A program made the translations under genes and the position numbers. 11,320 bases of DNA. Source: an uncultured Caryophanales bacterium. GTDB taxonomy: Bacteria > Bacillota_I > Bacilli_A > RFN20 > CAG-826. The first letter of the stretch is position 1, and every line of letters starts with the position of its first letter. The notes under the pieces are model-generated. The model was not told the origin of the DNA, searched no databases, and was given only the letters and a program-made list of their open reading frames with translations. The stretch is taken from assembly GCA_946183335.1 (NCBI GenBank), contig CAMGZN010000028.1, positions 1 to 11,320 of the forward strand, given 5' to 3'. Shown in pieces: positions 1 to 7,011 of the stretch.

Positions 1-329
<329 letters not shown>

Positions 330-472
330 GTTTTATCTTAGTTCAAAATTATAATCTGGTTATTGTATATAAAAAATTGACGTTAATGTTTCTTGTACAT
401 CTGTTTAGTTTTCAAAGATCAGTGACGCACTATATACTTTCGTATATCTCTAGGTTCCCTTGGAACGTGCGC
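330..472 (-). promoter_or_regulatory. rRNA operon leader with three-way junction and boxA-like site
   Basis: This is the transcribed leader between the rRNA promoter and 16S. Just after the expected transcription start, GCGCAC (472-467) can pair with GTGCGT (430-425). Inside that stem are two hairpins: GTTCC-AAG-GGAAC (466-454), and ATATAC-GAAA-GTATAT (447-432) with a GNRA-type loop. The result would be a compact three-way junction. It is followed by TGATCTTTGAAAACTAAAC (421-403), close to the boxA-type antitermination element found ahead of rRNA genes in Bacilli, where NusB/NusE are expected to bind. The remaining AT-rich bases to 330 probably contribute to the 16S processing stem, which cannot be checked without the 3' flank. 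Confidence 0.7.
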
Positions 473-478
473 TTTTCT

Positions 479-540
479 ATATTACTATTATGAAATAATT
501 AAGTCAAACACTTTTTGAAAAAATTTCATAAAAATTTAAA
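479..540 (-). promoter_or_regulatory. rRNA operon promoter with AT-rich upstream element
   Basis: The -35 is TTGACT (507-502) and the -10 is TAATAT (484-479), separated by exactly 17 bases, a near-consensus sigma-A promoter. The expected start is near 472. The roughly 30 bases upstream of the -35 (508-540) are almost entirely A and T in runs, as expected for an UP element that contacts the RNA polymerase alpha subunit. The same AT stretch also forms the T-rich tail of the terminator of the preceding operon. Confidence 0.88.
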
Positions 541-561
541 GCCCCTTGGTTAGAAGGGGCT
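525..561 (-). terminator. Intrinsic terminator after the superoxide reductase gene
   Basis: On the minus strand GCCCCTT (560-554) pairs with AAGGGGC (547-541) around a six-base loop; one flanking A-T pair extends the stem to eight. It is followed by a T-rich tail (TTTAAATTTTTAT). It lies 25 bases past the stop of the desulfoferrodoxin gene and separates the glycolytic operon from the rRNA operon. Confidence 0.88.
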
Positions 562-585
562 AATTTATGACTAGAATCGAAGATT

Positions 586-963
586 CTACTCAATATTCTT
601 TTTCCATAAGCCGTGGAGATTGCAATAGGCATAAGCAGAGAAAACGATCTCATTTTCTTTGATTGCAAACTCGGCAGCTGGCACATCTCCTGGGTAAAGG
701 TGCTTAATTTTATATCCTTGATCAGTGTGTAAAACAATAAACTCAATGAAATGTTCATTGGTCATTGGGTGAATGACTTCTCCGACACGGACTTGAACAA
801 GGTTTTCTTTTTCCTCGACAACTGGAATGTGTTTTTCAAAGGCGGCATCAACAGTGTTGGCACTTAAAAGAACCATTGGTTCTCCACAACAAATTGTTGG
901 GATTCCTTTGTCTTCGAGCATCATCACCACTTTGCCACAGTGGTTACATTTGTAAAAATACAT
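586..963 (-). CDS. dfx: Class I desulfoferrodoxin (superoxide reductase)
   Basis: This 125-residue cytoplasmic iron protein is expected to reduce superoxide to hydrogen peroxide without making oxygen, a typical defence in anaerobes. The N-terminal desulforedoxin-type domain has all four cysteines of the rubredoxin-like Fe centre (C6, C9, C25, C26; spacing CX2C-X15-CC). The catalytic Fe centre is complete: H45, H65, H71 and H117 as nitrogen ligands and C114 as the sulfur ligand, with the functional E43-K44 pair directly before H45 and a conserved CNLHGLW end. The length matches class I two-iron enzymes. ATG at 963 follows AAAGGAAAAG. The gene is last in the gap-pgk-tpiA operon, 33 bases after the Bax-inhibitor gene, with no clear promoter of its own. 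The electron donor (probably rubredoxin) and the peroxidase that would remove the product are not in the window. Confidence 0.95.
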   Translation of the reverse strand: MYFYKCNHCGKVVMMLEDKGIPTICCGEPMVLLSANTVDAAFEKHIPVVEEKENLVQVRVGEVIHPMTNEHFIEFIVLHTDQGYKIKHLYPGDVPAAEFAIKENEIVFSAYAYCNLHGLWKKNIE

Positions 964-996
964 AATTCTTTTCCTTTATAAATATCGCGTACACGC

Positions 997-1740
997 CTAC
1001 TTGTTATTGCTATAGAGGCGAACAACAATCGCAAGAATACGGATGAAAATGTAGATAAAATCTACATATAAGTTGAATGCACATAAGATTGCCGTGTTAT
1101 TTGATTGCTCTCCTTGGTCAGCGACACGTTTTACACGATTGATGTCAAAGATGGTAATTAATAACATTGCAGCAAACATTCCATAGGAAATGAGCCAGTA
1201 AATGGTTTCAAATCCTGGGAAGAAAAGCATCCAGATGAGATTGAATAATCCAATAAAGATGAGACCAATTATCATACCAAAGCCAATCATTCCTAAAATG
1301 GAAAGATCGCGTTTCGTGAACCATCCAATGCAGAACATAATACCAAAGGTAAGACAAGTTAAACCAAAGGAAATCGCGATCAGATGGAATGGTACAAACA
1401 TCGTAAATCCAGAAATGAATACGCCCATGACAATTGAATAGAGGACATAAGGAATCATTGGACGGGAATTCTGTTTAAAAACAGAAAAGTGGATCCATAG
1501 GATTAGCGGGATGTACATAATAAACGCGACGACAAAGAGCACAATGTAGGCTGTGGCAGCATCTTCATTGAGTTCATTGCCATAGGCAATTGGGAAGAAT
1601 TGGGTAAAGATTAATCCAATCACTGCGCTAACGATCGCGGTAATACCGATCGCTATAAACATGTAGAGGAAAACTTTCGACGCCCATTTGGTCGTCGTAT
1701 AGTGTTTGACTTCTGATTGTTTAATCGAATCAGCGATCAT
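997..1740 (-). CDS. Bax inhibitor-1 / YetJ-family seven-helix membrane protein
   Basis: This is an integral membrane protein of the BI-1 (UPF0005, TMBIM) family, whose studied bacterial member, B. subtilis YetJ, is a pH-sensitive calcium leak channel. It has about seven hydrophobic segments (near residues 22-49, 63-86, 97-117, 118-140, 146-170, 180-199, 219-241). It also has the family hallmark of two aspartates in the last helices: D199 in FDINRVK and D227 in LYVDFIYIF, matching the pH-sensing Asp pair of YetJ. I place the start at ATG 1740 (247 residues) because AAGGAGG (1752-1746) lies five bases upstream. A longer reading from TTG at 1761 would put that ribosome binding site inside the gene. 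The site overlaps the tpiA stop (TAAGGAGG), so the two genes are coupled. The family assignment is firm; the ion transported and the role here are inference. Confidence 0.9.
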   Translation of the reverse strand: MIADSIKQSEVKHYTTTKWASKVFLYMFIAIGITAIVSAVIGLIFTQFFPIAYGNELNEDAATAYIVLFVVAFIMYIPLILWIHFSVFKQNSRPMIPYVLYSIVMGVFISGFTMFVPFHLIAISFGLTCLTFGIMFCIGWFTKRDLSILGMIGFGMIIGLIFIGLFNLIWMLFFPGFETIYWLISYGMFAAMLLITIFDINRVKRVADQGEQSNNTAILCAFNLYVDFIYIFIRILAIVVRLYSNNK

Positions 1741-1750
1741 AAGCACCTCC

Positions 1751-2506
1751 TTACTTAGCAATATTTGCTATTAATTGATGGAAAGAATCGACTTTTAAGG
1801 ATGCACCACCAACAAGAGCTCCGTCGACATTGTCTTGCATTAAATAATCATGCACGTTTTCTGGTTTAACAGAACCACCGTATAAAATACGGATTTCTTC
1901 GGCAACTTCACCGAATTCACGCTTAATAAGTGAGCGGACATATCCGCAGATATCTTCCGCGATTTCTTTAGAAGCGTTCTTTCCAGTACCAATCGCCCAG
2001 ACTGGTTCGTAAGCCACGACGACTTTTTTGAGTTCTTCTGGACTTAATCCTTTTAAGCCTTCAACAACTTGTTCTTCAATAACCTTTTTGGTTAAACCCT
2101 TTTCAAATTGTTCGAGAGTTTCACCAACGCAGTAGATAGAGAACATGTTGTTTTGACATAAAGCATGTAGCTTTTTGTTACAAGCAGCATTAGTCTCTCC
2201 GAAGTAACTTCTCCTTTCGGAGTGACCAATAATCACCCATTCAATTCCTAGCTCTTTGAGCATTGGAATAGAAATTTCCCCGGTAAAAGCCCCATGATCT
2301 TCAAAGTGGCAGTTTTGCGCGGCCACATTTAAGGATGGGTTTTCTTCTTTTACAGCAGAAAGCGATAAATATGTTGGGGCAACACCAATTTCAACATTAA
2401 GTGAGTCAGCAAATTTTTGTAATTCATGACTTTCCTTGGCAAAAGCACGAGCTTCCTCGATGCTCTTGTTCATTTTCCAGTTACCAAATAATAATTTGCG
2501 TCTCAT
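1751..2506 (-). CDS. tpiA: Triosephosphate isomerase
   Basis: This enzyme interconverts dihydroxyacetone phosphate and glyceraldehyde 3-phosphate in cytoplasmic glycolysis. Its 251 residues match the normal TIM-barrel length. All catalytic elements are present: N9 and K11 in GNWKMNK, H95 in IIGHSERR, E167 in AYEPVWAIGTGK (which also forms the mobile phosphate-gripping loop, 168-176), and the phosphate-binding YGGSV at 209-213. The ATG lies one base after the pgk stop (TAA-A-ATG) and has only a weak AAAG-type ribosome binding site. It is therefore likely translated by ribosomes finishing pgk. The stop codon overlaps the ribosome binding site of the next gene. Identity is not in doubt. Confidence 0.98.
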   Translation of the reverse strand: MRRKLLFGNWKMNKSIEEARAFAKESHELQKFADSLNVEIGVAPTYLSLSAVKEENPSLNVAAQNCHFEDHGAFTGEISIPMLKELGIEWVIIGHSERRSYFGETNAACNKKLHALCQNNMFSIYCVGETLEQFEKGLTKKVIEEQVVEGLKGLSPEELKKVVVAYEPVWAIGTGKNASKEIAEDICGYVRSLIKREFGEVAEEIRILYGGSVKPENVHDYLMQDNVDGALVGGASLKVDSFHQLIANIAK

Positions 2507-2507
2507 T

Positions 2508-3719
2508 TTACTTTAAAATGTCGACACCTGGTAAGTGTCCGTCGTTTTCAATCATTTCTAAGGAAGCACCACCGCCAGTAGAAACGTGGCTGAAGCTCTC
2601 CTTATAACCAAATTCTTTAATGGCTGCAGCGGAATCACCACCACCACAAACAGAGAAGCATCCTTTCAAGGAAGCAACTGCTTTACAGATGGAAACTGTA
2701 CCGCTAGCAAAATCTTTTTGTTCAAAGACGCCCATTGGACCATTCCAGAAAACCATTTTTGCTTTCGAGATTTCTTCAGCAAAGAGTTTTTCGGTAGCTG
2801 GACCAATGTCCATACCTTGATAATTTTCTGGGACGTTGTCTTTGACAACTTCCTTCTTGGTCCAACCTTCAAAGGCATCAGTGACGACAGCGTCAACTGG
2901 TAAAACGATTTTTCCTTTGGCTTCGTCTAAGCACTTGCGTGCATAGTCGAGTTGGTCGAGTTCAACTGGAGAATTTCCAGTTTCAAATCCAAGAGCTTTC
3001 TTAAAGGTGTAAGCCATCGCTCCACCGATAAGAATTTTGTCACACTTCTTAAGAAGTGAGTCAATAACTTTAATCTTGTCGGAAACTTTCAAACCACCAA
3101 GAATAGCGACGTATGGACGATCTTCTTTCTTGACGTCAACACAACGCATTAAGTTAGCGATTTCTTTTTCGACGAGGTAACCACATGCGACTGGTTTACC
3201 TTCTGCTTTTAAGAGTTCTGGAATGCCATAAGTTGAGGCGTGTGCTCTATGAGCACTACCGAAAGCATCCATGACATAAGCATCAGCAACTTTGGCCCAA
3301 TCTTTAGAGAGTTCTGGATCGTTCTTTTCTTCGCCCTTTTCATAACGGGTGTTTTGAACTAAGAGAACTTCACCGTCTTTGAGTGCTTTGACAGCAGCTT
3401 CAAATTCTGGACCACGTGTGGCTTTTGAAAAAGCAACTTCTTTACCTAATAAGCCAGCAAGTGTGGAAACAACGATTTCCATGTTGTTTTTAGCTTTTTG
3501 GGCTTCAACAACTTCTGGGGCTTCTTTGTGTTTCACTTTTCCAAGGTGGGAGAGTAAAACAACACGAGCGCCTTCAGAGAGGAGTTTTTGAATTGTTGGT
3601 AAGGCAGCACGGACACGGTTGTCATCACGTACTTTGCCATCTTTGAGTGGGACGTTGAAGTCAACACGAACGATGACAACCTTACCTTTGAGACCTTTTA
3701 ATTGATCAACAGTAAGCAT
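2508..3719 (-). CDS. pgk: Phosphoglycerate kinase
   Basis: This enzyme transfers the phosphate of 1,3-bisphosphoglycerate to ADP, giving ATP and 3-phosphoglycerate. Its 403 residues are full length. The N-terminal substrate domain carries RVDFNVPL (18-25), DDNRVRAALPT (32-42) and SHLGK (57-61); a lysine in this last motif, rather than the more usual arginine, also occurs in staphylococcal enzymes. The C-terminal nucleotide domain has FWNGPMGVFE, GGGDS (359-363) and the signature TGGGAS (381-386). ATG at 3719 follows a good AAGGAG (3732-3727). It sits second in the gap-pgk-tpiA operon, after a 70-base gap that holds a hairpin able to tune expression relative to gap. Confidence 0.98.
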   Translation of the reverse strand: MLTVDQLKGLKGKVVIVRVDFNVPLKDGKVRDDNRVRAALPTIQKLLSEGARVVLLSHLGKVKHKEAPEVVEAQKAKNNMEIVVSTLAGLLGKEVAFSKATRGPEFEAAVKALKDGEVLLVQNTRYEKGEEKNDPELSKDWAKVADAYVMDAFGSAHRAHASTYGIPELLKAEGKPVACGYLVEKEIANLMRCVDVKKEDRPYVAILGGLKVSDKIKVIDSLLKKCDKILIGGAMAYTFKKALGFETGNSPVELDQLDYARKCLDEAKGKIVLPVDAVVTDAFEGWTKKEVVKDNVPENYQGMDIGPATEKLFAEEISKAKMVFWNGPMGVFEQKDFASGTVSICKAVASLKGCFSVCGGGDSAAAIKEFGYKESFSHVSTGGGASLEMIENDGHLPGVDILK

Positions 3720-3735
3720 ATTTTTTCTCCTTCAT

Positions 3736-3770
3736 TTGAGACAAAGAGGCGCTACTTGGTAGCGTCTCAA
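3736..3770 (-). promoter_or_regulatory. Two-state hairpin between gap and pgk
   Basis: On the minus strand CGCTAC (3764-3759) pairs with GTAGCG (3755-3750) over a CAA loop, extended past one mismatch by GAG/CTC, then TTTGTCTC. The run of T is too poor for a strong terminator. The same bases can fold differently: TTGAGAC (3770-3764) with GTCTCAA (3742-3736) as an outer stem enclosing GCTAC/GTAGC. The structure ends three bases before the pgk ribosome binding site. Likely roles are partial termination, RNA processing, or stabilising the gap or pgk transcript, all inferred. Confidence 0.55.
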
Positions 3771-3789
3771 TCGTCTTATATGAGTTTAA

Positions 3790-4863
3790 TTAGCACTTTT
3801 CGGCAAAGTACTTAATGGTACGAACCATTTGTGAAGTGTAGGAGTTTTCATTGTCATACCAAGAGACAACTTGAACTTCGTAGAGACCTTCACCAATTTT
3901 GGCAACCATTGTTTGTGTGGCATCGAAGAGGGAACCGAACTTCATTCCGATAACATCAGAAGAAACGATTGGGTCTTCGTTATAACCATAGGATTCATTA
4001 GCAACTTTCTTCATGTAAGCGTTAATGACTTCTGGGGTTAATTCGCCATCATATTTTACAACAGCTGTTAAGATGGTTGTGGAACCAGTTGGAACTGGAA
4101 CACGTTGTGCACTACCAATAAGTTTTCCGTTTAATTCTGGAATAACTAAGCCGATAGCTTTAGCAGCACCAGTGGAGTTTGGAACGATGTTTGCGGCGCC
4201 AGCACGGGCACGTCGAAGATCGCCTTTGCGGTGTGGACCATCAAGAATCATTTGGTCACCAGTGTAAGCATGAATTGTGCTCATAATACCAGATTGAATT
4301 GGTGCGAGTTCATGAAGAGCTTTTGCCATTGGAGCTAAGCAGTTGGTTGTACAGCTGGCAGCTGAGATGACGTTGTCTTCTTTGGTTAAACTCTTTTCGT
4401 TAACACCATAGACAATGGTTGGGAGGTCTTTTCCTGCTGGAGCAGAAATGACGACTTTACGAGCACCGGCGTTGATGTGAGCCATGGATTTTTCTTTAGA
4501 GCAGTAGAAACCTGTACATTCTAAGACAACATCAACCTTGAGTTCTTTCCATGGAAGATCGGCTGCGTTTGGTTTGGCATAAATGGTGATTTCTTTACCA
4601 TCAACAGTGATTGAACCTGGCTTGACAACGGTCTTTCCGTCTTCGGCTAATTCTGGTTCTTTGCTGCTAACAGTGTGTAAACCTTCACCAATATGACCGG
4701 CATAGCCACCTTGAGCGGTGTCATATTTTAATAAATTAGCTAACATTTTTGGGCTGGTTAAATCGTTAATTGCGACGATTTCATAACCTTCAGCACCGAA
4801 CATTTGGCGGAAAGCTAAACGTCCGATACGTCCAAATCCGTTAATTGCAACTTTAACTGACAT
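3790..4863 (-). CDS. gap: Glyceraldehyde-3-phosphate dehydrogenase, NAD-type
   Basis: This enzyme oxidises glyceraldehyde 3-phosphate to 1,3-bisphosphoglycerate with reduction of NAD. The NAD-binding Rossmann start is INGFGRIGR (7-15), with D34 after the second strand as in NAD-using enzymes. The catalytic cysteine is C171 in SAASCTTNC and its base is H198 in STIHAYTGDQ. The C-terminal WYDNENSYTSQMVR block is typical. At 357 residues it is about 20 longer than the usual 335-340. The excess lies near residues 60-83 (acidic and lysine-rich, with LAEDGKTVVKPGS), before the VDGKEI strand. ATG at 4863 is preceded by AAGGAGG seven bases upstream. It is first in the glycolytic operon, behind its own promoter. 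No CggR-type (SorC family) repressor gene precedes it. Confidence 0.98.
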   Translation of the reverse strand: MSVKVAINGFGRIGRLAFRQMFGAEGYEIVAINDLTSPKMLANLLKYDTAQGGYAGHIGEGLHTVSSKEPELAEDGKTVVKPGSITVDGKEITIYAKPNAADLPWKELKVDVVLECTGFYCSKEKSMAHINAGARKVVISAPAGKDLPTIVYGVNEKSLTKEDNVISAASCTTNCLAPMAKALHELAPIQSGIMSTIHAYTGDQMILDGPHRKGDLRRARAGAANIVPNSTGAAKAIGLVIPELNGKLIGSAQRVPVPTGSTTILTAVVKYDGELTPEVINAYMKKVANESYGYNEDPIVSSDVIGMKFGSLFDATQTMVAKIGEGLYEVQVVSWYDNENSYTSQMVRTIKYFAEKC

Positions 4864-4885
4864 AAAATGTCCTCCTTTTTAAATT

Positions 4886-4923
4886 GCCGGGGTTATTATA
4901 TCCTACTTTTATTTAATAAAAAA
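4886..4923 (-). promoter_or_regulatory. Promoter of the gap-pgk-tpiA operon
   Basis: A perfect -10 TATAAT (4900-4895) lies about 32 bases ahead of the gap ATG. At a 17-base spacing the -35 would be TTTTTT (4923-4918), a poor match to TTGACA and part of the T tract of the upstream terminator. No extended -10 TG is present. The weak -35 suggests that an activator helps, or that the -10 alone suffices. The expected start is near 4888, giving a leader of only about 25 bases with no room for a riboswitch. Confidence 0.65.
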
Positions 4924-4948
4924 AGAACCACCTCAATGAAAGTGGTTT
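4917..4948 (-). terminator. Intrinsic terminator of the uvrA-to-xre operon
   Basis: On the minus strand AACCAC (4947-4942) pairs with GTGGTT (4931-4926), extended by U-G and U-A pairs around a CATT loop. It is followed by C and a run of seven T. It lies about 30 bases past the stop of the XRE regulator gene and directly upstream of the gap promoter. Confidence 0.92.
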
Positions 4949-4979
4949 CAAACAATTTTAGTTTTACAAAAATTGAGAA

Positions 4980-5207
4980 TTATAGGCCTTCAATTGTCTC
5001 AATTCCACGGAACAATTCTGAAAGGGTGATGCCAAAGGCATCGCTGATTCTTTCAAGGATATCAAGTGATGGATTTCTTCTTCCGTTCTCTAAATCACAA
5101 ATATAATTGCGATTTATGTTCGCTTCTAATGCTAAATCTTCCTGTGACCACTTGCGAAGGGAGCGTAAATAACGAATTCTCATTCCAAGTTGCATGACTG
5201 CTTTCAT
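4980..5207 (-). CDS. Small XRE-family helix-turn-helix regulator
   Basis: This 75-residue protein is almost entirely one Cro/C1-type DNA-binding domain. The helix-turn-helix runs from about residue 21 to 45 (SQEDLALEANINRNYICDLE, then NGRRNPSL), followed by ILERISDAFGITLSELF, the usual closing helices. There is no effector or dimerisation domain beyond this, so it probably acts as a compact dimeric repressor. ATG at 5207 overlaps the whiA stop as ATGA and uses AAAGGAG at the end of whiA as its ribosome binding site, so it is coupled to whiA. It is the last gene of its operon, with the terminator and then gap following. In B. subtilis the position after whiA is held by crh. Its targets are unknown; autoregulation or control of the adjacent gap promoter are possible but not shown. 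Confidence 0.9.
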   Translation of the reverse strand: MKAVMQLGMRIRYLRSLRKWSQEDLALEANINRNYICDLENGRRNPSLDILERISDAFGITLSELFRGIETIEGL

Positions 5208-6160
5208 TTCAGTGCTCCTTTGTATTTTTCAGCGCTAACATGGATTGCTCTAAAGAGATGGTTAATATTTGAACGAGAGATATTTTCACCAAGTTCATCA
5301 CTCATTAATTGAGCAAGTTCGTTTAACGAAGCGTCATCGTGTTCCAGACGAATTCTCATCAGAGTTTTCTGCTTTAAATTTTGGACATGATCAATGCCTA
5401 AAACTTGATCAATAATTTTGATGTCTTTAATCTGTTTTTTGCTAGAAGAAGTGGTCTTATTGTAGTTAGCGTAATCAAGGTTTTGCAGGCGATTTCCAAT
5501 CGCTGAAAAGTCACGATCAATCCTTATTGATTCAAACTCTAATGTTGTATTAGTTGCACCCATCAGAGATAAAAGATCCACAATTTGCTGGCTCTTTTTC
5601 AAATAAACGACGTATTTACCACGTCTTTCCACCACTTTTGGAGAAAACTCCGTTAATTTACATCTAATTAATAATTTGGAGAACCATTTTGCAAAGTTTT
5701 CGTCTCTTAAACAAAACTCTAAATGATAGTTAGAATTCTTTGGAGAATTGCAAGAACCAGAGGCTAAAAATGCTCCAGAAATGTAGCCAGAAAGCATGTC
5801 ATCAGTGTAGACGATATTTTTAGAGATTTTCCCTTCTAAAAACGAGATCTCTAAATCATCCAAAAGATACTCACCTTCGTCGATGATAACATTATATGTT
5901 AATCTCTTTCTAAAATTCATAGTTTTAGAGTATGAAAAACGACATGTTAAACCATAAACTCTTTCAACAGAATAATAGATGAATTTTGCTGTTTTTGCGG
6001 ACTCTGTTTTGACGATAATTTGTGGACGTTTATTACCTAAAATCAACGAACCATTTATTCGGATAAACGCCGATAACAAAGCTCGTAAATGCTCATCAGA
6101 AAAAGTGAGAGCACAGATCTCCTCTTTAACTTTCTGAGTAAACGAGACTTTAGCTTGCAT
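5204..6160 (-). CDS. whiA: WhiA, DNA-binding protein of cell division and chromosome segregation
   Basis: WhiA proteins are bifunctional, with a LAGLIDADG homing-endonuclease-like fold lacking nuclease activity joined to a C-terminal helix-turn-helix. In Firmicutes the protein (YvcL) influences cell division and chromosome segregation; in actinomycetes it controls sporulation. The 318 residues match the family. The typical LAGLIDADG-like block is at about 127-147 (SGAFLASGSCNSP, then NYHLEF). The C-terminal HTH is at about 278-308 (SLNELAQLMSDELGENISRS, then NINHLFRAI), preceded by RIRLEHDDA. ATG at 6160 overlaps the rapZ stop by one base (TAATG), with AAGGAA about 11 bases upstream. In most Firmicutes yvcK lies between rapZ and whiA; here there is no room for it. 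The following XRE gene overlaps the stop. Confidence 0.95.
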   Translation of the reverse strand: MQAKVSFTQKVKEEICALTFSDEHLRALLSAFIRINGSLILGNKRPQIIVKTESAKTAKFIYYSVERVYGLTCRFSYSKTMNFRKRLTYNVIIDEGEYLLDDLEISFLEGKISKNIVYTDDMLSGYISGAFLASGSCNSPKNSNYHLEFCLRDENFAKWFSKLLIRCKLTEFSPKVVERRGKYVVYLKKSQQIVDLLSLMGATNTTLEFESIRIDRDFSAIGNRLQNLDYANYNKTTSSSKKQIKDIKIIDQVLGIDHVQNLKQKTLMRIRLEHDDASLNELAQLMSDELGENISRSNINHLFRAIHVSAEKYKGALK

Positions 6161-6999
6161 TATTGCATCAATTCCTTATGAATAACTCTAGTTTTATATT
6201 TCTTTGAATAATATTTATTTAGGTATTCAGCGATAACAACGGAACGATGTTGACCACCACTACACGCCACACCGATTGTAGCGTGTGTGCGTTCCGATTC
6301 TTTTAAACGCGGAAGATAATAATCTAAATAGGAAATCACGTGAGTAAGGAACTGTTGCGTTACTTCGTTATCTAAAACATAACGGACAATCTTTTCATCA
6401 AGGCCAGTTAGGTCACGTAATTCTGGCACCCAATATGGATTTGGTAGGAGACGGACATCAAAAACGGTCTCAACGTCTTGTGGAACACTACGCTTGTATC
6501 CAAACGAAACGAACGAAACAATAAAATCGTTTTGATGAGAACCTAGAGCAACAAAAATGAGTTGCTTTCTAAATTCGTTTTTCGAAAATTTCGATGTATC
6601 AATAAAATGAGTGAAAGAAAGACGCATTTCATTAAGTTGTTTAATTTCTAAATCTAACGCTTCTTCAAGAGCTAATCCGTTAGACTCTTTTGGATGTTTT
6701 CTGCGAGACAAACGATATCTAGAAAGAAGTTCAGCTTTTTCGCAATATAAGCCAATGAAGTTAATGTGAAATTCACCGTAATTCTTGGCTAATTCATAGG
6801 TTTTAAGCGCAATATCCAAAGAAACAGCCAAGGCAACTTTTCCATATTTCTTTGGGTCTGCTCGATATGTTTCAAATAGTTTTTCAACGACTTCAAAAGG
6901 AACGTTATCAGTCACAAAAAATCCGTTCTCTTCAAATGTGTAGAGAGCAGAACTTTTACCAGCTCCACCAATACCAGTAATAATGTCTAATTCAATCAT
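6160..6999 (-). CDS. rapZ: RapZ/YvcJ nucleotide-binding P-loop protein
   Basis: RapZ in E. coli is an RNA-binding adaptor that steers small RNA decay in amino-sugar control; B. subtilis YvcJ binds and hydrolyses nucleotides and affects competence. The 279-residue protein has a Walker A GIGGAGKS (9-16) followed by the family DNVPFEVV block. Its C-terminal domain carries SFGYKRSVPQDVETVFDVR, LLPNPYWVPELRDLTGLD and the highly conserved GGQHRS (248-253). ATG at 6999 has AAGGAG eight bases upstream, overlapping the trxB stop (TAAGGAG). In Bacilli without GlmZ-type RNAs the role is more likely linked to cell envelope metabolism or division alongside whiA. That is inference. Confidence 0.96.
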   Translation of the reverse strand: MIELDIITGIGGAGKSSALYTFEENGFFVTDNVPFEVVEKLFETYRADPKKYGKVALAVSLDIALKTYELAKNYGEFHINFIGLYCEKAELLSRYRLSRRKHPKESNGLALEEALDLEIKQLNEMRLSFTHFIDTSKFSKNEFRKQLIFVALGSHQNDFIVSFVSFGYKRSVPQDVETVFDVRLLPNPYWVPELRDLTGLDEKIVRYVLDNEVTQQFLTHVISYLDYYLPRLKESERTHATIGVACSGGQHRSVVIAEYLNKYYSKKYKTRVIHKELMQ

Positions 7000-7011
7000 T
7001 TAGGTATCTCC

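Noticed and set aside
348..353. A TATAAT on the minus strand within the rRNA leader, possibly a second promoter
   Set aside because: At 17 bases upstream there is only a T-rich stretch without a TTGACA-like -35, and a transcript from it would start nearly at the mature 16S end, skipping boxA. The AT-rich leader makes chance matches likely.
504..758. Alternative minus-strand frame of 84 residues over the superoxide reductase gene
   Set aside because: It overlaps dfx in another frame, crosses the terminator and rRNA promoter, and has no ribosome binding site or family features.
1741..1761. Longer start of the BI-1 family gene at TTG 1761
   Set aside because: It overlaps the end of tpiA and would place the perfect AAGGAGG inside the coding region; the ATG at 1740 is correctly spaced from that site.
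2401..4267. Several plus-strand open frames over tpiA, pgk and gap
   Set aside because: They are antisense shadows of well-identified enzymes, with no ribosome binding sites and no recognisable domains.
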